Both the position numbers and the translations under genes were made by a program. A stretch of 64,000 bases of DNA, from contig OY978526.1 of the NCBI GenBank assembly GCA_963854835.1, forward strand, positions 9,627,277-9,691,276, in the 5' to 3' direction. Numbering within the stretch: the stretch's first letter is position 1; each line of letters begins with the position of its first letter. Shown here piece by piece: positions 47,656 to 61,700 of the stretch. The DNA comes from Megamerina dolium (lineage: Eukaryota; Arthropoda; Insecta; Diptera; Megamerinidae). The notes under the pieces are model-generated. The model was given only the letters and a program-made list of their open reading frames with translations, was not told the DNA's origin and did not search any database.

Positions 47656-49459
47656 AAATTTGATATTTTCCACGATCCCAATTTTTTCAGTTGTTTATAT
47701 ATAGTTAAAATAGCCTCGCATTTTGAAAACACTTTGAAAATCATCTGATTCGTTAGAAATGTCGTAATGTTTAGAGTGCCCATCGTATTTCGATTTTTTA
47801 TTATCAATAATTTGGTTGTTGGACGAAACAGAGTTGCATTTCTGATCATATTTACAATTCGTCCTAGACTTTCAACATGGTGTAATAAAGCTAAGCTTAT
47901 ATCGTCAGAGCAATGTTTGACACAACTTTGACAATTTTAGTAGTCTTACTCAGTGAAGTTCTTTTTACAAAATTCGATTAAAAAAAAAGGTACCTATGAA
48001 AATAATCCCATCGTGTTTTTCTCTACAACACAAAGGTTTCTTTTAGTGATTTAACAAAAATAATCTAAAATTTAAATAAAATAAGCAAAAACTTAAAAAT
48101 GGTGAAAAGAGTCGTAAATTTAGCAATACAACGATATGCATATACAATTAACTATTTTCACTCAATTATTCTTTTATTGCGCTGAATATGCCTAATGCTT
48201 CTTCTGCTTCTTATTATTTATTCTGTTTTGAAAGATGCATCCCATTAAACCATAAAAAAGCCAGGATATAAATTAGTATATAATGCTTTTTTGAATCGTT
48301 CCTCACTTGCTTTACTAATGCTTTATTTTATAATAAGTGAAATGATATATTTTGGAAATCATCATAAAATAAATTAAAGTTTATTTTTAAATGGGATCCA
48401 CAACAAGTTAATTTAGAAGTCTGAAAATTGCCAATCTTTTTCTTTTTTCAACTTACCTCTGGTAACCCTAAATTGCGAATTTGTATGACAGCATTATAAT
48501 CTATAATCTAATGTGTAAACCATGGTTGATATAATACAGTGAAAATTTCAAAAGTAATTAAAATACTATATTCATTTGCGAATGCAATTTTCACATACAA
48601 ATGTATAAGTATATATTTTTTATGTTTATATTTTTTAATTTAGTCATCACCTTTTAAAATGAATGAGACAATTTCACATGTTATTGCATACATATATCTA
48701 CAATATGATTTACCATTGTTATCATTAGTAAGCCATGTTAAGTTTCCCATCACCATACTATTGTATATTATCCAAACCCACACATATACACATAAAATGT
48801 ATTTATAAAATTAATATATATACAGATAGATGTTCTCGTACGTCGGTGGCATCTTTTTTCAGAGTCAATGTCTTTTACTTTTTATTATCTTTATTTCTGG
48901 TTATATGTTATATGTACATTACAATGTGACTTGCACCCGTTTGGTCTGTAAATAATTTTATGTTGCTATCGTATTCATGGTGTAATTTATTCTCTCTTCT
49001 ATATACACTGTCAAATCAAAGTTACGATCATCTTAAACCTTCTTTATCATCGCCTTATTTGACATGCTTCTCCATGAATAAATCTATCAAAAAGATGATC
49101 TTAACTTTGACTACATATAACTACGATCAATCATGAAAATATATCTATTGATATTCATGAAAATATAAATCAAGTTACAACATATTCTATTACACCCTGT
49201 ATGTTGAATTTATATGCAGTCAGTTTTATGTTTTAAGTAGTTCCTCATCTTTGAATTTTGGTTTTTTTTTTTCTTTTCTTAGTTTATTTGCTTTGCTGCT
49301 AATTACAGTCATAAATGTTTAATTCAAACATTCTTACAGACATATGTATGATTCCACTTAGATATACTCTTATACGTACTTCAGTGCTTGTATATTGTCA
49401 GGTTAACATATGTATTTATAATTACAATTACAATCAACTAGTCAGTATAGTGTATAGCA
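47656..49459. other. AT-rich spacer with a short hairpin
   Basis: About 1.8 kb with no recognisable gene. It contains an inverted repeat at 49016-49110. Other frames are low-complexity. Confidence 0.55.
49016..49110. repeat. Inverted repeat, 19-bp arms
   Basis: Arms at 49016-49034 (TCAAAGTTACGATCATCTT) and 49092-49110 (AAGATGATCTTAACTTTGA) pair with one mismatch across a loop of about 57 bp. It could be a small MITE core or a chance hairpin. Confidence 0.7.
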
Positions 49460-50101
49460 GAGATGTTATACACTACTATGTTACTATGTAGAATTTTCAA
49501 AAAATGGAAAAAAAAATTGTTTATCTTAAATAGTCATTAATAGTCTCAAAAATAATATACTAAAGGATGCAAGGCGGGAAAAATGTATAAGTGTCTGAAT
49601 TTCGAGTTTTGCCGCAAAACGTCTGAGGTATTCTCCGAGCAACTTTAAATTTTAAACGCGTTTTTCTCGAAACCAATTTTTTTGAGCTAGCCGGAAACAT
49701 AACTCGAACAAACCTTAACCGATTGATTTCTAAATTTTTACAATACATTTGAAATCGTTTTCTTCAGCGACGTACGTTGGGGTTTTTTGAAATTGTGCAT
49801 AATTTTTTTTTTTTTTTATAAAGAATTTTTTGACGATTTTTTAGGTGAAATTTCGAAATTTTTCTTCAAAGAGTCGCCATTTTATGAAAAATTAATTAAT
49901 CCGAAAACCCCTACGTACGTCTCTTGCTATTGTAATATGGAATCAAAAAATATTCGGTTTTTTGTTCCAGATCGAAAATTGCGGGTGCTAGGTTTCCGGC
50001 CGTGCATCGCACTTTTTACAGAATTTGAATATCTCCTTTTGTTTGGCCCACGAAAATTCCCGAAATATGCCTTTTTTTGTGCTCTACAGTGGTGTAACCC
50101 C
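49460..50101. mobile_element. TTAA-flanked MITE-like element, degraded copy
   Basis: Related to 50720-51387. The right end, reversed, reads GGGGTTACACCACTGTAGAG after TTAA (50102-50105). Internal lines shared with the second copy include GCGTTTTTCTCGAAACCA, CTTAACCGATTGA and GAAAATTCCCGAAA. The left end is blurred; GTTATACACTACTATG near 49465 may be its remnant. The 111-residue frame at 49787-50122 is inside the element and has no known domain. Confidence 0.5.
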
Positions 50102-50105
50102 TTAA

Positions 50106-50715
50106 GAGGGAATAAGTCTTAATTTAATTAATATACATTAAAGACATTTATTTTAGTTAAACATACATATACTTTATTTATTTATTTATTGATAATAACT
50201 TATAATTGAAATTTCTAGGTAAGGATTTAAGAGCGATGGCTTCAAGTTAAGTTCTAACATTTGCTTATAATTCAATCGTGCACGATTAGGTTACAGCAAA
50301 TACAAAAATTGTATTTCTTGATTCATATTTTAATTAAAGTAGGACTTTGTTGACCACATTTCAATCATTTTGAAAACAATTAAATTATACTAAATCACTT
50401 CTTAATACATCCAAGGATTTTATCATTCATAACATATCAATCACTCTAGCTATTGTTATTCTTTTGTTAATAACTAATATTTATTTGACTGCAACAATAT
50501 ATAGTAATTTAGTTTTTATTAAATATGAAATTAATTTGTAGCACACAAACCCGTACAATCCCATAGCCATAACCACTCAAATATGTACAATATTAAAACA
50601 ATGAAAGCATAAAAGGTGTTGTTTACCTACTCTTATAACTATGCAACAATTTTATAATCAAAAGTGTAGAAAATTCAATCATCTTTATGGCCGCTTTATT
50701 CCTACCGCTTTTTGG
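50106..50715. other. AT-rich spacer, no gene seen
   Basis: About 600 bp between the two MITE-like copies, with nothing recognised. Confidence 0.55.
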
Positions 50716-50719
50716 TTAA

Positions 50720-51387
50720 GGGGGTCCACCTGTGTAAAATTTTCGATAAATCGATTTTTTTTTTTACACTTTTCGCATCTTTAACGAGAGCTTCTACAGG
50801 ATGAGGAAGTGGAAGTTTATGGTCTTGGTATTGCAGATTAAATGTGAGTCTATAATACAAAGTTTTGTTGTGTTTCCAAACTTTGAAGGCGTTTTTCTCG
50901 AAACCATATTTTTGAATTTTGTGGGCAAGATTAAAAAAAATCTACTTAACCGATTGACTTGAAATTTTGACAGACTCATTAATACAGATAACGGTAGCGG
51001 TTTTTCGAAATTTTTTTTTTCAATTTTACGGCAGTTTTTATATCGAAAAAAAAAAACATGAAAACGAATAATTTTTATAAAAACAACTGCTATTTCTTCA
51101 ATTTTTAAAATTTCGTCAAAATCCTACGTCAGTACCTCAACGATAGAAACAGAAATACGATTTTTTTTTACTTTTTGCGTTTTAGATAACTGGTTCGAGC
51201 GGAATCTTGCCCACAATTTCTTAATGAGTACAAGCCTTCGGATTACACTATTGGAAAAATTTACTATTGAAATATAAGCACAAACCTTCAAAATAACGTA
51301 AAACTTATTCTTATTTTCGAATTAGTTCTCCTAACGAAAATTCCCGAAAAAGCGTTCGAAATACAGCGCTCACACAGGTGGACCCCC
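50720..51387. mobile_element. TTAA-flanked MITE-like element, intact ends
   Basis: A 668-bp element with perfect 16-bp inverted ends: GGGGGTCCACCTGTGT (50720-50735) and ACACAGGTGGACCCCC (51372-51387). It is bounded by TTAA on both sides (50716-50719 and 51388-51391), the target site used by piggyBac-type transposases. No transposase is encoded, so it would need a partner in trans. Assignment to piggyBac rests only on the TTAA and the G/C-run end. Confidence 0.75.
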
Positions 51388-51391
51388 TTAA

Positions 51392-52588
51392 TTGATTAAT
51401 ATTGAATTTCTTAGTGTATGTAAAAATATTTTTTTTTTTAAATCAAACCAACCGATTGATTACTTGCATCATTACTGAACGTTTTTTTTTTTTTTCAATT
51501 TTTTATATAAAATTGCAAATATATATTCATTAAATCGCCTCCTCCATTCACATTTATTCATGGGCATATGTATTTAAGTATTATAATAAGCACTTACATT
51601 GAATGCATATAACCATTTCTCTCGTGAAACAACTGAATTGTGACTTACGAGCATACAATAAACAATTACTCGTGCTTTTCACGTGAATGCTTTTTTCATT
51701 TATGCTTCATTCCATACCACACTTTTAAAGCGATATATTGTACATATTTAGTTTATTAATACTTTAAGCTGAAATCTACACCTTCGCTTCAGCAATTTCC
51801 AAGTGGGGAAAAGTATTTTCCAACTAAAGTAGCCATTATTTGAAGCAACATATAGTTTGTATTAAAATGATGCTAAAGCACTCTGTGAATAATAAGATAT
51901 GACTACGTTTTTAAAAGTAAATCGCCAAATTCTTTCTTTACCCGACCGTTAGACCAATACCAAAATTGAACGCTACCTTCTAAATTTAGTTTGAGATTCT
52001 GTAATTGTATGTAAGTAATTGTGTGTAAAAAATCATTGATAATTATATATTGTTAAATATATTTCCATGTATTAACCAATATTCTTACATGATTTAACTA
52101 ATCATTTGGATATTATTTCTTTGTAAAATAAACACAAAACAATATTTACCAACATTTTAACAACACGATTAAATAGACATTAGCAATATACATATACATA
52201 TGTAGACTAAATATAACGGGATAAAACCTTTCAAAGAATCTTAAAAGCAAAAAAAGAAATAAAAAAATATGTAAGACTAATTAGCATTGAAATCTGTTAT
52301 TTGTTCTGTTATTTAACAACAAATTATTAAACAAGCATTGAAAGAAATAAGAAAAAGGCCCAAAAGTAATAGTACATTAGCAGGTATCTGCAAGGTGATT
52401 ATAGGTATATATTGTATGTATACTGGCTTATATAATTAATTTGAATATAATAATGAATCAACTAAATATATTATTAATAAATATATAGTATTGATATACA
52501 ATAATTATGTATAGAACAAATGAAAGAACTAAAAATTGAAAATTATTCATTAATTAATCACCATTAAACAATTTAATTCTTCTTTCAG
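51392..52588. other. Region just upstream of the first LRR coding exon
   Basis: About 1.2 kb of AT-rich DNA. The last bases, CTTCTTTCAG before 52589, look like a splice acceptor with a pyrimidine tract, so this is probably intron and the 5' untranslated exon lies further left. No promoter motif was convincingly recognised. Confidence 0.5.
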
Positions 52589-52725
52589 ATGCATACAATC
52601 ATCAATCAGCATATACGACGAATACGACACTTTAGTATATTTCTACTTCTACTATTCTATACGTCACAAATCAAAGCATGGCGACCATGTGCAGAACTAA
52701 GTCCAGCATTGCGCCTAGCATGTCG
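52589..52725 (+). CDS. LRR gene exon 1: signal peptide
   Basis: Starts at ATG directly after a splice acceptor, so an untranslated exon must lie upstream. It encodes MHTIINQHIRRIRHF, a hydrophobic core FLLLLFY and the start of the mature chain WRPCAELSPALRLACR. It ends in phase 2 at TGTCG before GTAAGT. Confidence 0.88.
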
Positions 52726-55700
52726 GTAAGTTTATGTTTTATGTTTTGCCACTCTTTGCGTCTCCTAATTACTAATAAAATTACCAAGCAAATAAAGTAA
52801 TTGAAATAATTTCCGCATTTGTTGATTCTTATTCTTTTAAAAAATTCATTTGCATTTGCACTTGTATGTTAATAAATAATTCCATTTCAAATTCAAATGC
52901 ACAGATGCAATGTTGTACCGTTTGCTGCAACTTTACAACTAGGCGCTGTTGCAATGGATTGTGATCGTGTGGTTTTTAATGGTGAGGCACCACAGCTGCC
53001 TTATGGTGCACCAATTGTTTCGTATTCGCAACGTTTTAGTGGTCAACAAGTTTTACCATCACAGGTGAGTGAGATCATATCGGTACTACATATGTTACTT
53101 ATATACTCGTATATAGTCACGGCAATCATAATTTGATATATATTGTATGTGTGACCTATGTAGGTACATATATTATATGTATGTAAACCTAAGTAGATCA
53201 TAGACTTTGCAAAATCTATTGTTTTGCTGTTAATTAATAGACTGTGAGAACAATTTGATTTGTTTCTTTTTACCCCCCATAAATGAAATTCATTTTGATT
53301 GCGCAAAAAAGCACGTTCATATAAAAAAATGATCAAGAAATGAATTGTTGTTTTTGTAGTGACTTCCTTCCGAAACTATTAAGTAATTAAAATGGCAATT
53401 GATATGATAAATAATTATTTTTTTTTACATTAAAGCCAAGGTTAAACTGTTTCAACTGCTACCAACAATGTACTCGTACTCACACTTGTGTACAATATAT
53501 TGTATATAGAATGATTTCGTAATTACAAGCTAATGACCGAATCAATATTTATTGGCATTATTCCATGTACTTACAAGAACTTTAATTAAATACATTTAAT
53601 ATAGAAAACGACATTAGTAGTGGTTTTCAATTCACTTTAGAGAATTGTTTTCAAGAATTAATTAATGACAATAGTGAAGTGCTAGAATACCATTTCGAAC
53701 GAAGTAATTATAGAAATCTATTAATAGCATAATAATTCTATGTATTAGCCGTGTTTTATTCTACAATCGTACTTAGCACTAGCACTGATAAATATATATG
53801 ACAGAACAACAACAAAGGTGCTAACTTGATCGTCTATATCTACAGACGCTAAAAATCTGTTGTTCTTTGTTACTTCATTTAAGATTTATTAATCTGTAAG
53901 CATTCTAAAAATCAGAATTTTAGTTAAGAGCTTCAATTCTTGTATTAATTTTTTCTTATGTTTCATAGCCGAAATCTTCTACTATATTTGTGAATGCAAA
54001 TCTTAAAATATTGAGACAAACTTTACTTATTTCAATTTTTTGTTTCTCGACTCAATTGCTTATAAATACGGCTCTTATTCATAGATTTTCTTGTTTATAG
54101 CTATTGTCCGTGTTATCCCACACGTTAAAAATTTAAATTTTGTGACGTTTTCAATTTTCGCATGAAAATTGGAAAAAGACGACGTTTCTCATGAGTTTCA
54201 GCACATAACACTTGAAAAAAAATGGCAGAAACTTGAAATATTCTCTAAAATGTGAAGTTATCGGCGGAAATAACGAAAACAAAAAATTCAGAAACTTGAT
54301 ATCTTTGTTTCAGGTTTCATATCAGGTTTCATATTACTTTTTTTTTTTTTTTTTTGAAACAATATGAAAACAAGCGGAGCACTCAGACATTTATTGGTCC
54401 ATTGTATTGCGCTTGAAGTTCCATATTATTGTGTTTTAAATCTATCCGTTCTCCGAAGAAATCGGAGTAGATCCTGTGGTACTACAGATCCAAGAGTTTC
54501 AGCTCTCAGCACGTCAGTGCCAAAGACCTCAAACCTGATTCGAGCGAAAGCAGGGCTAACACATAAAAACTGGTCCGCCGTCTCATCTTCTTCTTCACAG
54601 GCTGGGCTTTGACCATAGAAAATGGCCTGTTACCAAGCTGACTTGCATTCTGAAATCCCCTCTACCTAGTGATAGGAGGAAGTATGTTAGGTAACATGGA
54701 TTTCGTCCATCTGCAGCCTCTCTCGGCCGGCCAGGTCGACTTATAGACTAGATTAGCCCAGGTGTTGACCGTGACCTTGATGGCTCCAGCGGGTAGTGGC
54801 AAAGCAGGCAGAGGGCCGATTAAATCAGCCTCAGAACCTTATCTTACTAATGCATCAGAAGTCTCATTGTCTACGATTCCCATGTGGCCAGGGACCCAAA
54901 TTAGCGATAAACTATTAAGTCTTGCGACATAATTTAACCTTGATTTGCAAAACTCCACTATCTTGGAAGTGGTGACAGGGTTGTCCAAGGCCAGCAGCGC
55001 AGCCTGACTGTCACTGCAGACACAAATAGACTTGCATTTCAGCCTCTTGTAATCCATTGCCTTCTGTATTGCATACACCTCCGCCTGAAAGAACCTTCTT
55101 CAGTCCTGTAGCCATCAGTGAAAATGCTGAAGCATTTTCTGATGGGTCTGACCAAGAGCTAGCCGCAGGTATATACTTAATGCACTAGGGTGCATTAAAC
55201 ATGAAACCTTTATAAGACAGATATAAAAAATTATGCAAAAAAAAGCTAAATATAATTTAAACACAAGAGCAAAATACCAACAGCGATATTAAAAGTGAAA
55301 ACAGATCATTCAACACGACCTCTAGTATTGTGCTAATTGAAGCAAAGGTTTTAGAAAACATATATAAACATAACCTCTTCCAAATTCAATAAAGGTTTTG
55401 AATAGCTGTACAATAGTATTTAGTAAATAATATTGATTTTTTTTCTTCTCAAAAATAAAATCTTCTTAAAACTGTAATTTCGCTGTTTTTTTTCATCACT
55501 TCAATGTACTTTTATTTATAACTTTTTTTCATATTTGTTTTTTCAATTCAAGCTAACATAAAAATTGATGCTTAAGATATGAGTAATTGGCTGTAAACCA
55601 AAAACCAAAAAAAAAAAAAGTAGTAACAATAATAAAAACTGTGAGATTTGCTTTTACCACGCAACTACAATTATTTAAAGTACATTACTTACTTCTACAC

Positions 55701-58700
55701 TTTGCTATGATACACAAATACACTTTCACTCACTTGATATAAATAAACATGTATTCTCATAATATATTATAATTGTTTAAAGAAATATAATAGTTGTGGT
55801 TCCCCCCGTGCTCTCCATATACCCCAAGTTCTCAGCAATTATTTATGAAGTGCAAACAAACCAACAAAAAAAACTACAACACTTGTAAAATAGAAAGTAA
55901 GATTTTAATAAAGAAAAATTGTTCAAAGTAAATTACAACAAAGATTATGTATTTTTTTAAATTTCGTACAGCAAGCTAAAACAAAAAAAAAAAAAGCATT
56001 ATAAAAAGAGTAACAGTGGTGAATAAAGTATTGCAGGTGTTTACATGTACAGTGGCTCCCAGCTTATTTCGTACAGTGACAGTTTAAAAATTGCTGCAGT
56101 CGTAATTCCTAATATAGCAAAAATTTGAACAAAATATAAATGCCATTTTTGAAAGGAAGGTTTGTTTTTTATTTTCCAAAATTTACTTTTTCAAAATTTT
56201 AGTGTTTGACACTATAAAAAAATAAAATAAGAAAAAAATAGGAAAATTCATGTCACAGCTTATTTCGTACAGTCTCTTTAAGTTCAAACTAAAATCAAAG
56301 TAAGTTGATTTTAATATTTAGTATGACATCCCTTAGCGTTAATGACAGCCTGGAGTCTATTTGGCATTGAATCCACCAATTTTTGAGTGATGTCTGGTGT
56401 GATTTTTTTCCATTCCTCCATTAGTACCTTCTTTAGGTCTTGCTTATTAGAAATCTTGTGTGTTCTTATTTTATTGTCCAAAATAGACCAAAGATTTTCA
56501 ATCACATTCATGTCAGATGACTGTGGTGGTGGAGACATCAAGTGTGGGCAGTTCCAAATAAGCCAAGATTGCAAATCCCAGATTTATGTTTTGGGTCATT
56601 ATCTTGGTAGTACCGAAATTCTTCCCGCAAACCCAGTTTGTCTGCACTTTGAAGTAAATTGTTTTTCAGAATCTCGAGGTACTTCATTTTGTCCATTGTT
56701 CCCTCAATAAAAACCAATTCACCTACTCCGGCTGCTGACATACAGGCCCAAACCATCACGCTACCGCCACCATGCTTCACTGTGGGCTTAAGGTTCTCCT
56801 TGTTTAGCTCGGTATTCGCTTTACGCCAAACATATGACATTCCGTCCGAGCCAAAAATATTAAACTTAGACTCATCCGCGAAAATAACGGTATTCCAGAA
56901 CGCAGGAGTCTTAATAATATGCTCTTTGGCGTAGTCAAGTCGGCGTTGTATATTCATTTTTGAAATGAATGGTTTCTTTCGGGCTACTCGACCGTTCAAG
57001 TCATGATTGCGCAGCACACGTCGGACAGTTTCAGCACTGGATGATTTTCCTATTTCACGCTGAACCTCTGCAGCCAACTTCGGAGTGGATAACTTTGGAT
57101 TTTTCTTAATTTTTCGTACAATATAACGCTCGTCTGATGCGTTGAAAATCTTATTAGGTGCTTCTCTGCCCTTGTTCTCCAACCGATTTTCGCGAATGAA
57201 GCGTTGAATGATGTATTGGACAGTTGAGGCACTTAAATTTGTCATTTCAGCAATTTTTCGCACACTCTGACCTTTCCTAAAATGGTTAATTACCAGTTTA
57301 CGCTGTTCCATCGTTGTACGACGACCCATAACGCTAAATGTTTAATTTACAGCACTTTAACTATTTAAAATAAGAATAATAAAAATTGTTATAATAGTTA
57401 AAAAGGTCCAAAAACTCATACAATTCAAAAAAAACTTTGTAACTGCGCGGCAGAATGAAACTTACTTACATTGAAGTTTGTGTACGAAATAAGATGTGAG
57501 CTGAAAATCAGCTGATCAATAGTTTTTCTCTCTTGCATGACAAAAAGAACAATTTTTGGGGTTCCCCGTTTTCTTATTAGGTTTACTAAACACATACACA
57601 GACATCTACATTCAAAACTTATCGATAAGTTTTTTAGTTTCGATGTTACAGCCATGTACATAAAAATATATACACTGTACGAAATAAGCTGTGAGCCACT
57701 GTATGTATAATAATGTACACGTATGATAGTACATCGGACGCCGATGTCCAGAAATATGTTAAGGGAGGGATTGAAATTGAAAAATTATAGTATTCTATTG
57801 GATCCAGTACAGCATTATATGAATGTGCAACTGAATCCAAGTAATCAAAGATGTACTGACATTTTTAATGGTGACTTACCCATCTCACCATAGCATGCAT
57901 TCTCTACAACAGTAAAAAATATGTAGTTTTATAGTACTTACACTAGCTATAGCAAAACTCCGTTACTATTTATGTATGATACAATATATTTTGCGAATTT
58001 TAAAGTAGAGCATTTTTAAGTTTCTGAATTAGGATTATTAAAAATCATCATGAGTTCCAGAACAAGCACATTTTCAAAAACAAAGTATGTAGTACCAAAA
58101 AAATGATCATCTGTTTTCTGTTTCGTCCAAAATCCACGTAAAAATTGAATATGTTCTATAAGGTTTGTTAACGAAACTTCAAAATTTATATGAGGAAAAT
58201 ATTAACATGACATTCTAAAATTAACGAGACCTTTAGCCGATAAAAAGTGTATTCTAAACGCTAAACGAGAAAATGTAATTTGTCGGCAAATAGCAGCAAT
58301 TTAACTAACAATATGATGTGAAGTTGCTAGAAATTATTTTCAAGTCGCTGACAATTTTTATCTTTACATAGGTTAGGTTAGAGTGGCTGCCCTCTCAAAA
58401 GGAGGGCACACGTAGGCCAGAGAAAGGCCCATTGTGGTACCACGCGAATATTCCTACTCTATTACGTCGAACCAACCAGAACTTTTGACGTAATTTAGGA
58501 GGTTGCTAATATCAACCACTGATAGGGGGGCTAAGTCAATGAACTGGTAATATCCCAGGAATTTTTTGTGTCTTTTGCACAAAGCAGGGTAGGTACCCAG
58601 CAGTTGTGAGACGGTCTCGAGTTCCACCTCATCTCTGCAGCTCCTGCAGTAGTCATGCACAAGATGGCCTAAGCCCATTCTCGGCAATCTCATTAAGAGA

Positions 58701-61700
58701 TCTGCGGCAGTCTAGAATGATCTTCGATTTAAAGAGAAACGAATCAATGGCCTTAATGGCAGCTTGGTCCTTTATTCTTTTCTTTACATTATTTAAAAAA
58801 ACTGCACTTATATAATTTCACATTCCTCATTTTATGATATTTTATGTTGATCATTACATATTAACACCATGTGAATCCCCAAAATCCCTCTTGACTACGT
58901 CACTGATATATGGAATGTTTAAAGTACACATATTATAATACTTACATACACATACATACATACATGTATGTAAATGCAACATCAGTAGGCGTTACATTTT
59001 ATGATTGTTGTTGCTATTGCCCCGTTATCATTATTGCTATTGATTTTTATACTATATTAATACTTTGAAGATATATTTTGATGTTATGTTTTTTTTTTTT
59101 TGTTTTTTCTTTACAATTTGCATATTTTTCTTTCTCTTTTTATGTTACACTTGCAGTCCTTTGGCAATTTAAAATTACCTATTGAAGAATTGGATCTCTC
59201 CAATAATTTAATACGACGCATACCGGAAAAATCATTTGTTGGCATAAAAACAACACTGACAAAATTACGACTGGCAAATAATTTACTGGGCGATAGCCTA
59301 AATCCGATATTTTCAACAGCCGAATTTCATCCATTGAAAAATTTAAAAATACTCGATTTATCTGGTAATAAAATTAAATCGATCGAAGAGGGTCTACTGA
59401 AAGGTTGTACAGAATTAAAGGTAAGCACTTGCAAAAATATATGTGTGTACAGCAAAAATAATAGCTAGTAATTGAAAAACACATACACGAATATTAAAGA
59501 GTTTACATGAATGCACAAATATGCACATATTGCAAAACATTTATGGGTGCGAATAGCTAATGGACTATTGTATGGTTGTACATATGTACATAGATATTTA
59601 CTTATACGCAATATTTATATCTATGAGTAAATTAATAGTCAGACAACATTTATATACAAATATATTTACATATTTCTTTATTGAATTTTTTTTTTTGCAA
59701 CAAGTTAAACTAGTTGTAATTTTGTAATAAAAGTAAACTATTATTTTTTTTTTATTGTTAACCATTTGCCATTTAATATGTTCAAAATCAGTTTTGATCA
59801 CACTTAAAACGCAAGCAGCGTCATTGTCGGCACGTCATACCACAAATGCGTGCAGTGCATTTCTTATTAATTTATGTATTGTCGTCCATCAATGTTTGTA
59901 TTATTATGTTTAATGTTTCGATGCTTACTTAGTAGTTAAAATACATAGAAAAAAAGTGTTTTTCAATAATCGAATGCAATAAACGATTTTAATTGAATTT
60001 TAATTGAATTTTATAATTTACATAACTAAATTTGCACCAGTGTAAATCACAAAGTTCTTACAACATACTCATTATGGAATGTTAGTGCAGTCGTTTATAA
60101 TAATTACTTATATTAGTGAATTTTTGAAGACATTTTGTTGCTTTTGGAATCTAAATAGATGGGCGAAAAGAACAAAAAATACAAAAAAAATTATTGAACG
60201 GATGGACATTACAATATATAAATATAATAAATCTTATTTTAACAAAATGAAAATAAAAATTCTTATTACATATTTACAGGAATTCTATATGGATCGCAAT
60301 AATCTAGCGGATGTACCAACAAATTCATTAAATGGCCCAACGGCATTACGACATCTATCGTTGCGTCATAATAATATCGGTACGATAACTTACAAACATA
60401 TACATAGCTACTTATTGAAAACAACAACAACAAAATCACAAAAATAACAATAAACAAAAACAATATATTTTATTTTATTATTTAGCAACGCTGCGCTATG
60501 AAACGTTTGCAGCACAACCGCAATTACAGATTGTCGATTTGCGCTATAACGAAATTCAAACAATTGAGGGTCTTGCATTTCAAGGTTTACGTACGATACG
60601 TGAAATCAAATTGGCCGGAAATCGCATAACGAATCTAAATAGTGATATCTTCGAAAATGTGTCCACATTACAAAAATTGGATTTGTCCGAGAATTTTATT
60701 GCACAATTTCCGACCGTGTCATTGGCCGCAATCACAAATTTAAAAGCGCTCAATTTGTCCTTGAATATGATTCAGGTAAGCATATTAAATATTATCGGTA
60801 TTATTCTGCGACACATTCACATTCTGTATCACTCTCTCTCTCTCTCTCTCTCTCTCTGTCTGTCTCTCTGCATATATAGCGTTTGGACGAGACACATTTA
60901 CAAGTGGTTAAACACTTGGAAATTTTAGATTTGAGCCGCAATGGCATTACGACCATACAGCCGGGAACATTTCGTGAATTAACTGAATTGAAACACCTTG
61001 ACTTGAGTTTGAATTCCTTGCGAACGGTAAGTAGCTGTGACCATTTTCTAATATTGCAATTAATAATGTAATATGTATATTTCTTTCAGATCGAAGATGA
61101 TGCTCTTGAAGGTTTGGACAATCTTCAGACGCTTGTCATACGTGATAATAATATCTTACTCATACCGGGTAGCGCACTTGGACGCATTTCGAATCTCAAT
61201 TCTTTGCATCTTGATTTTAATCGTGTTGCCGCTTTATCTTCTGAAATTCTTGGCTCCATACAAGCAAGTGGTATAACAACGCTTACACTTTCACGCAATG
61301 TGATACGTGAACTGCCGCCTGGAAGTTTTGCAATGTTTAGTAATTTGCATAGTCTAGATCTTTCTGGCAATTCTATTGCGATGATCACTTCGGATATATT
61401 TAACGGTCTGGAAGCCACGCTTAGTGAATTAAAACTCTCTCAAAATCGTATTACGGCCTTGGGCAGCACACCATTCGGGCTTGTTGAACTACGTACACTC
61501 GACTTGAGCGACAATAATCTAGCCGATTTGCCGCCAAACATTTTCGAAGGTTTAGATAATTTACTCTTTCTTAACTTCAGCGGTAATCATCATCTATCGC
61601 CCATACAACCGGTTCTCATTCAATCACTTGCGCGACTACAAATCGTCGACCTTAGCCGGTGTTCAATCAAACAACTATCGGGCGATCTATTCACTAATAT

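Larger units (their letters stand above)
53065..59156 (+). other. LRR gene intron 2 (6.1 kb)
   Basis: Bounded by GTGAGT and CTTGCAG. It holds a LINE fragment (54340-55190), a Tc1-like element (56050-57701) and a LINE 3' end (58372-58770). All three transposase or LINE genes read opposite to the host gene. The rest is AT-rich with nothing recognised. Confidence 0.85.

Noticed and set aside
49787..50122. 111-residue protein with a Phe-rich start
   Set aside because: It lies inside the degraded TTAA-flanked element and crosses its end; no known domain.
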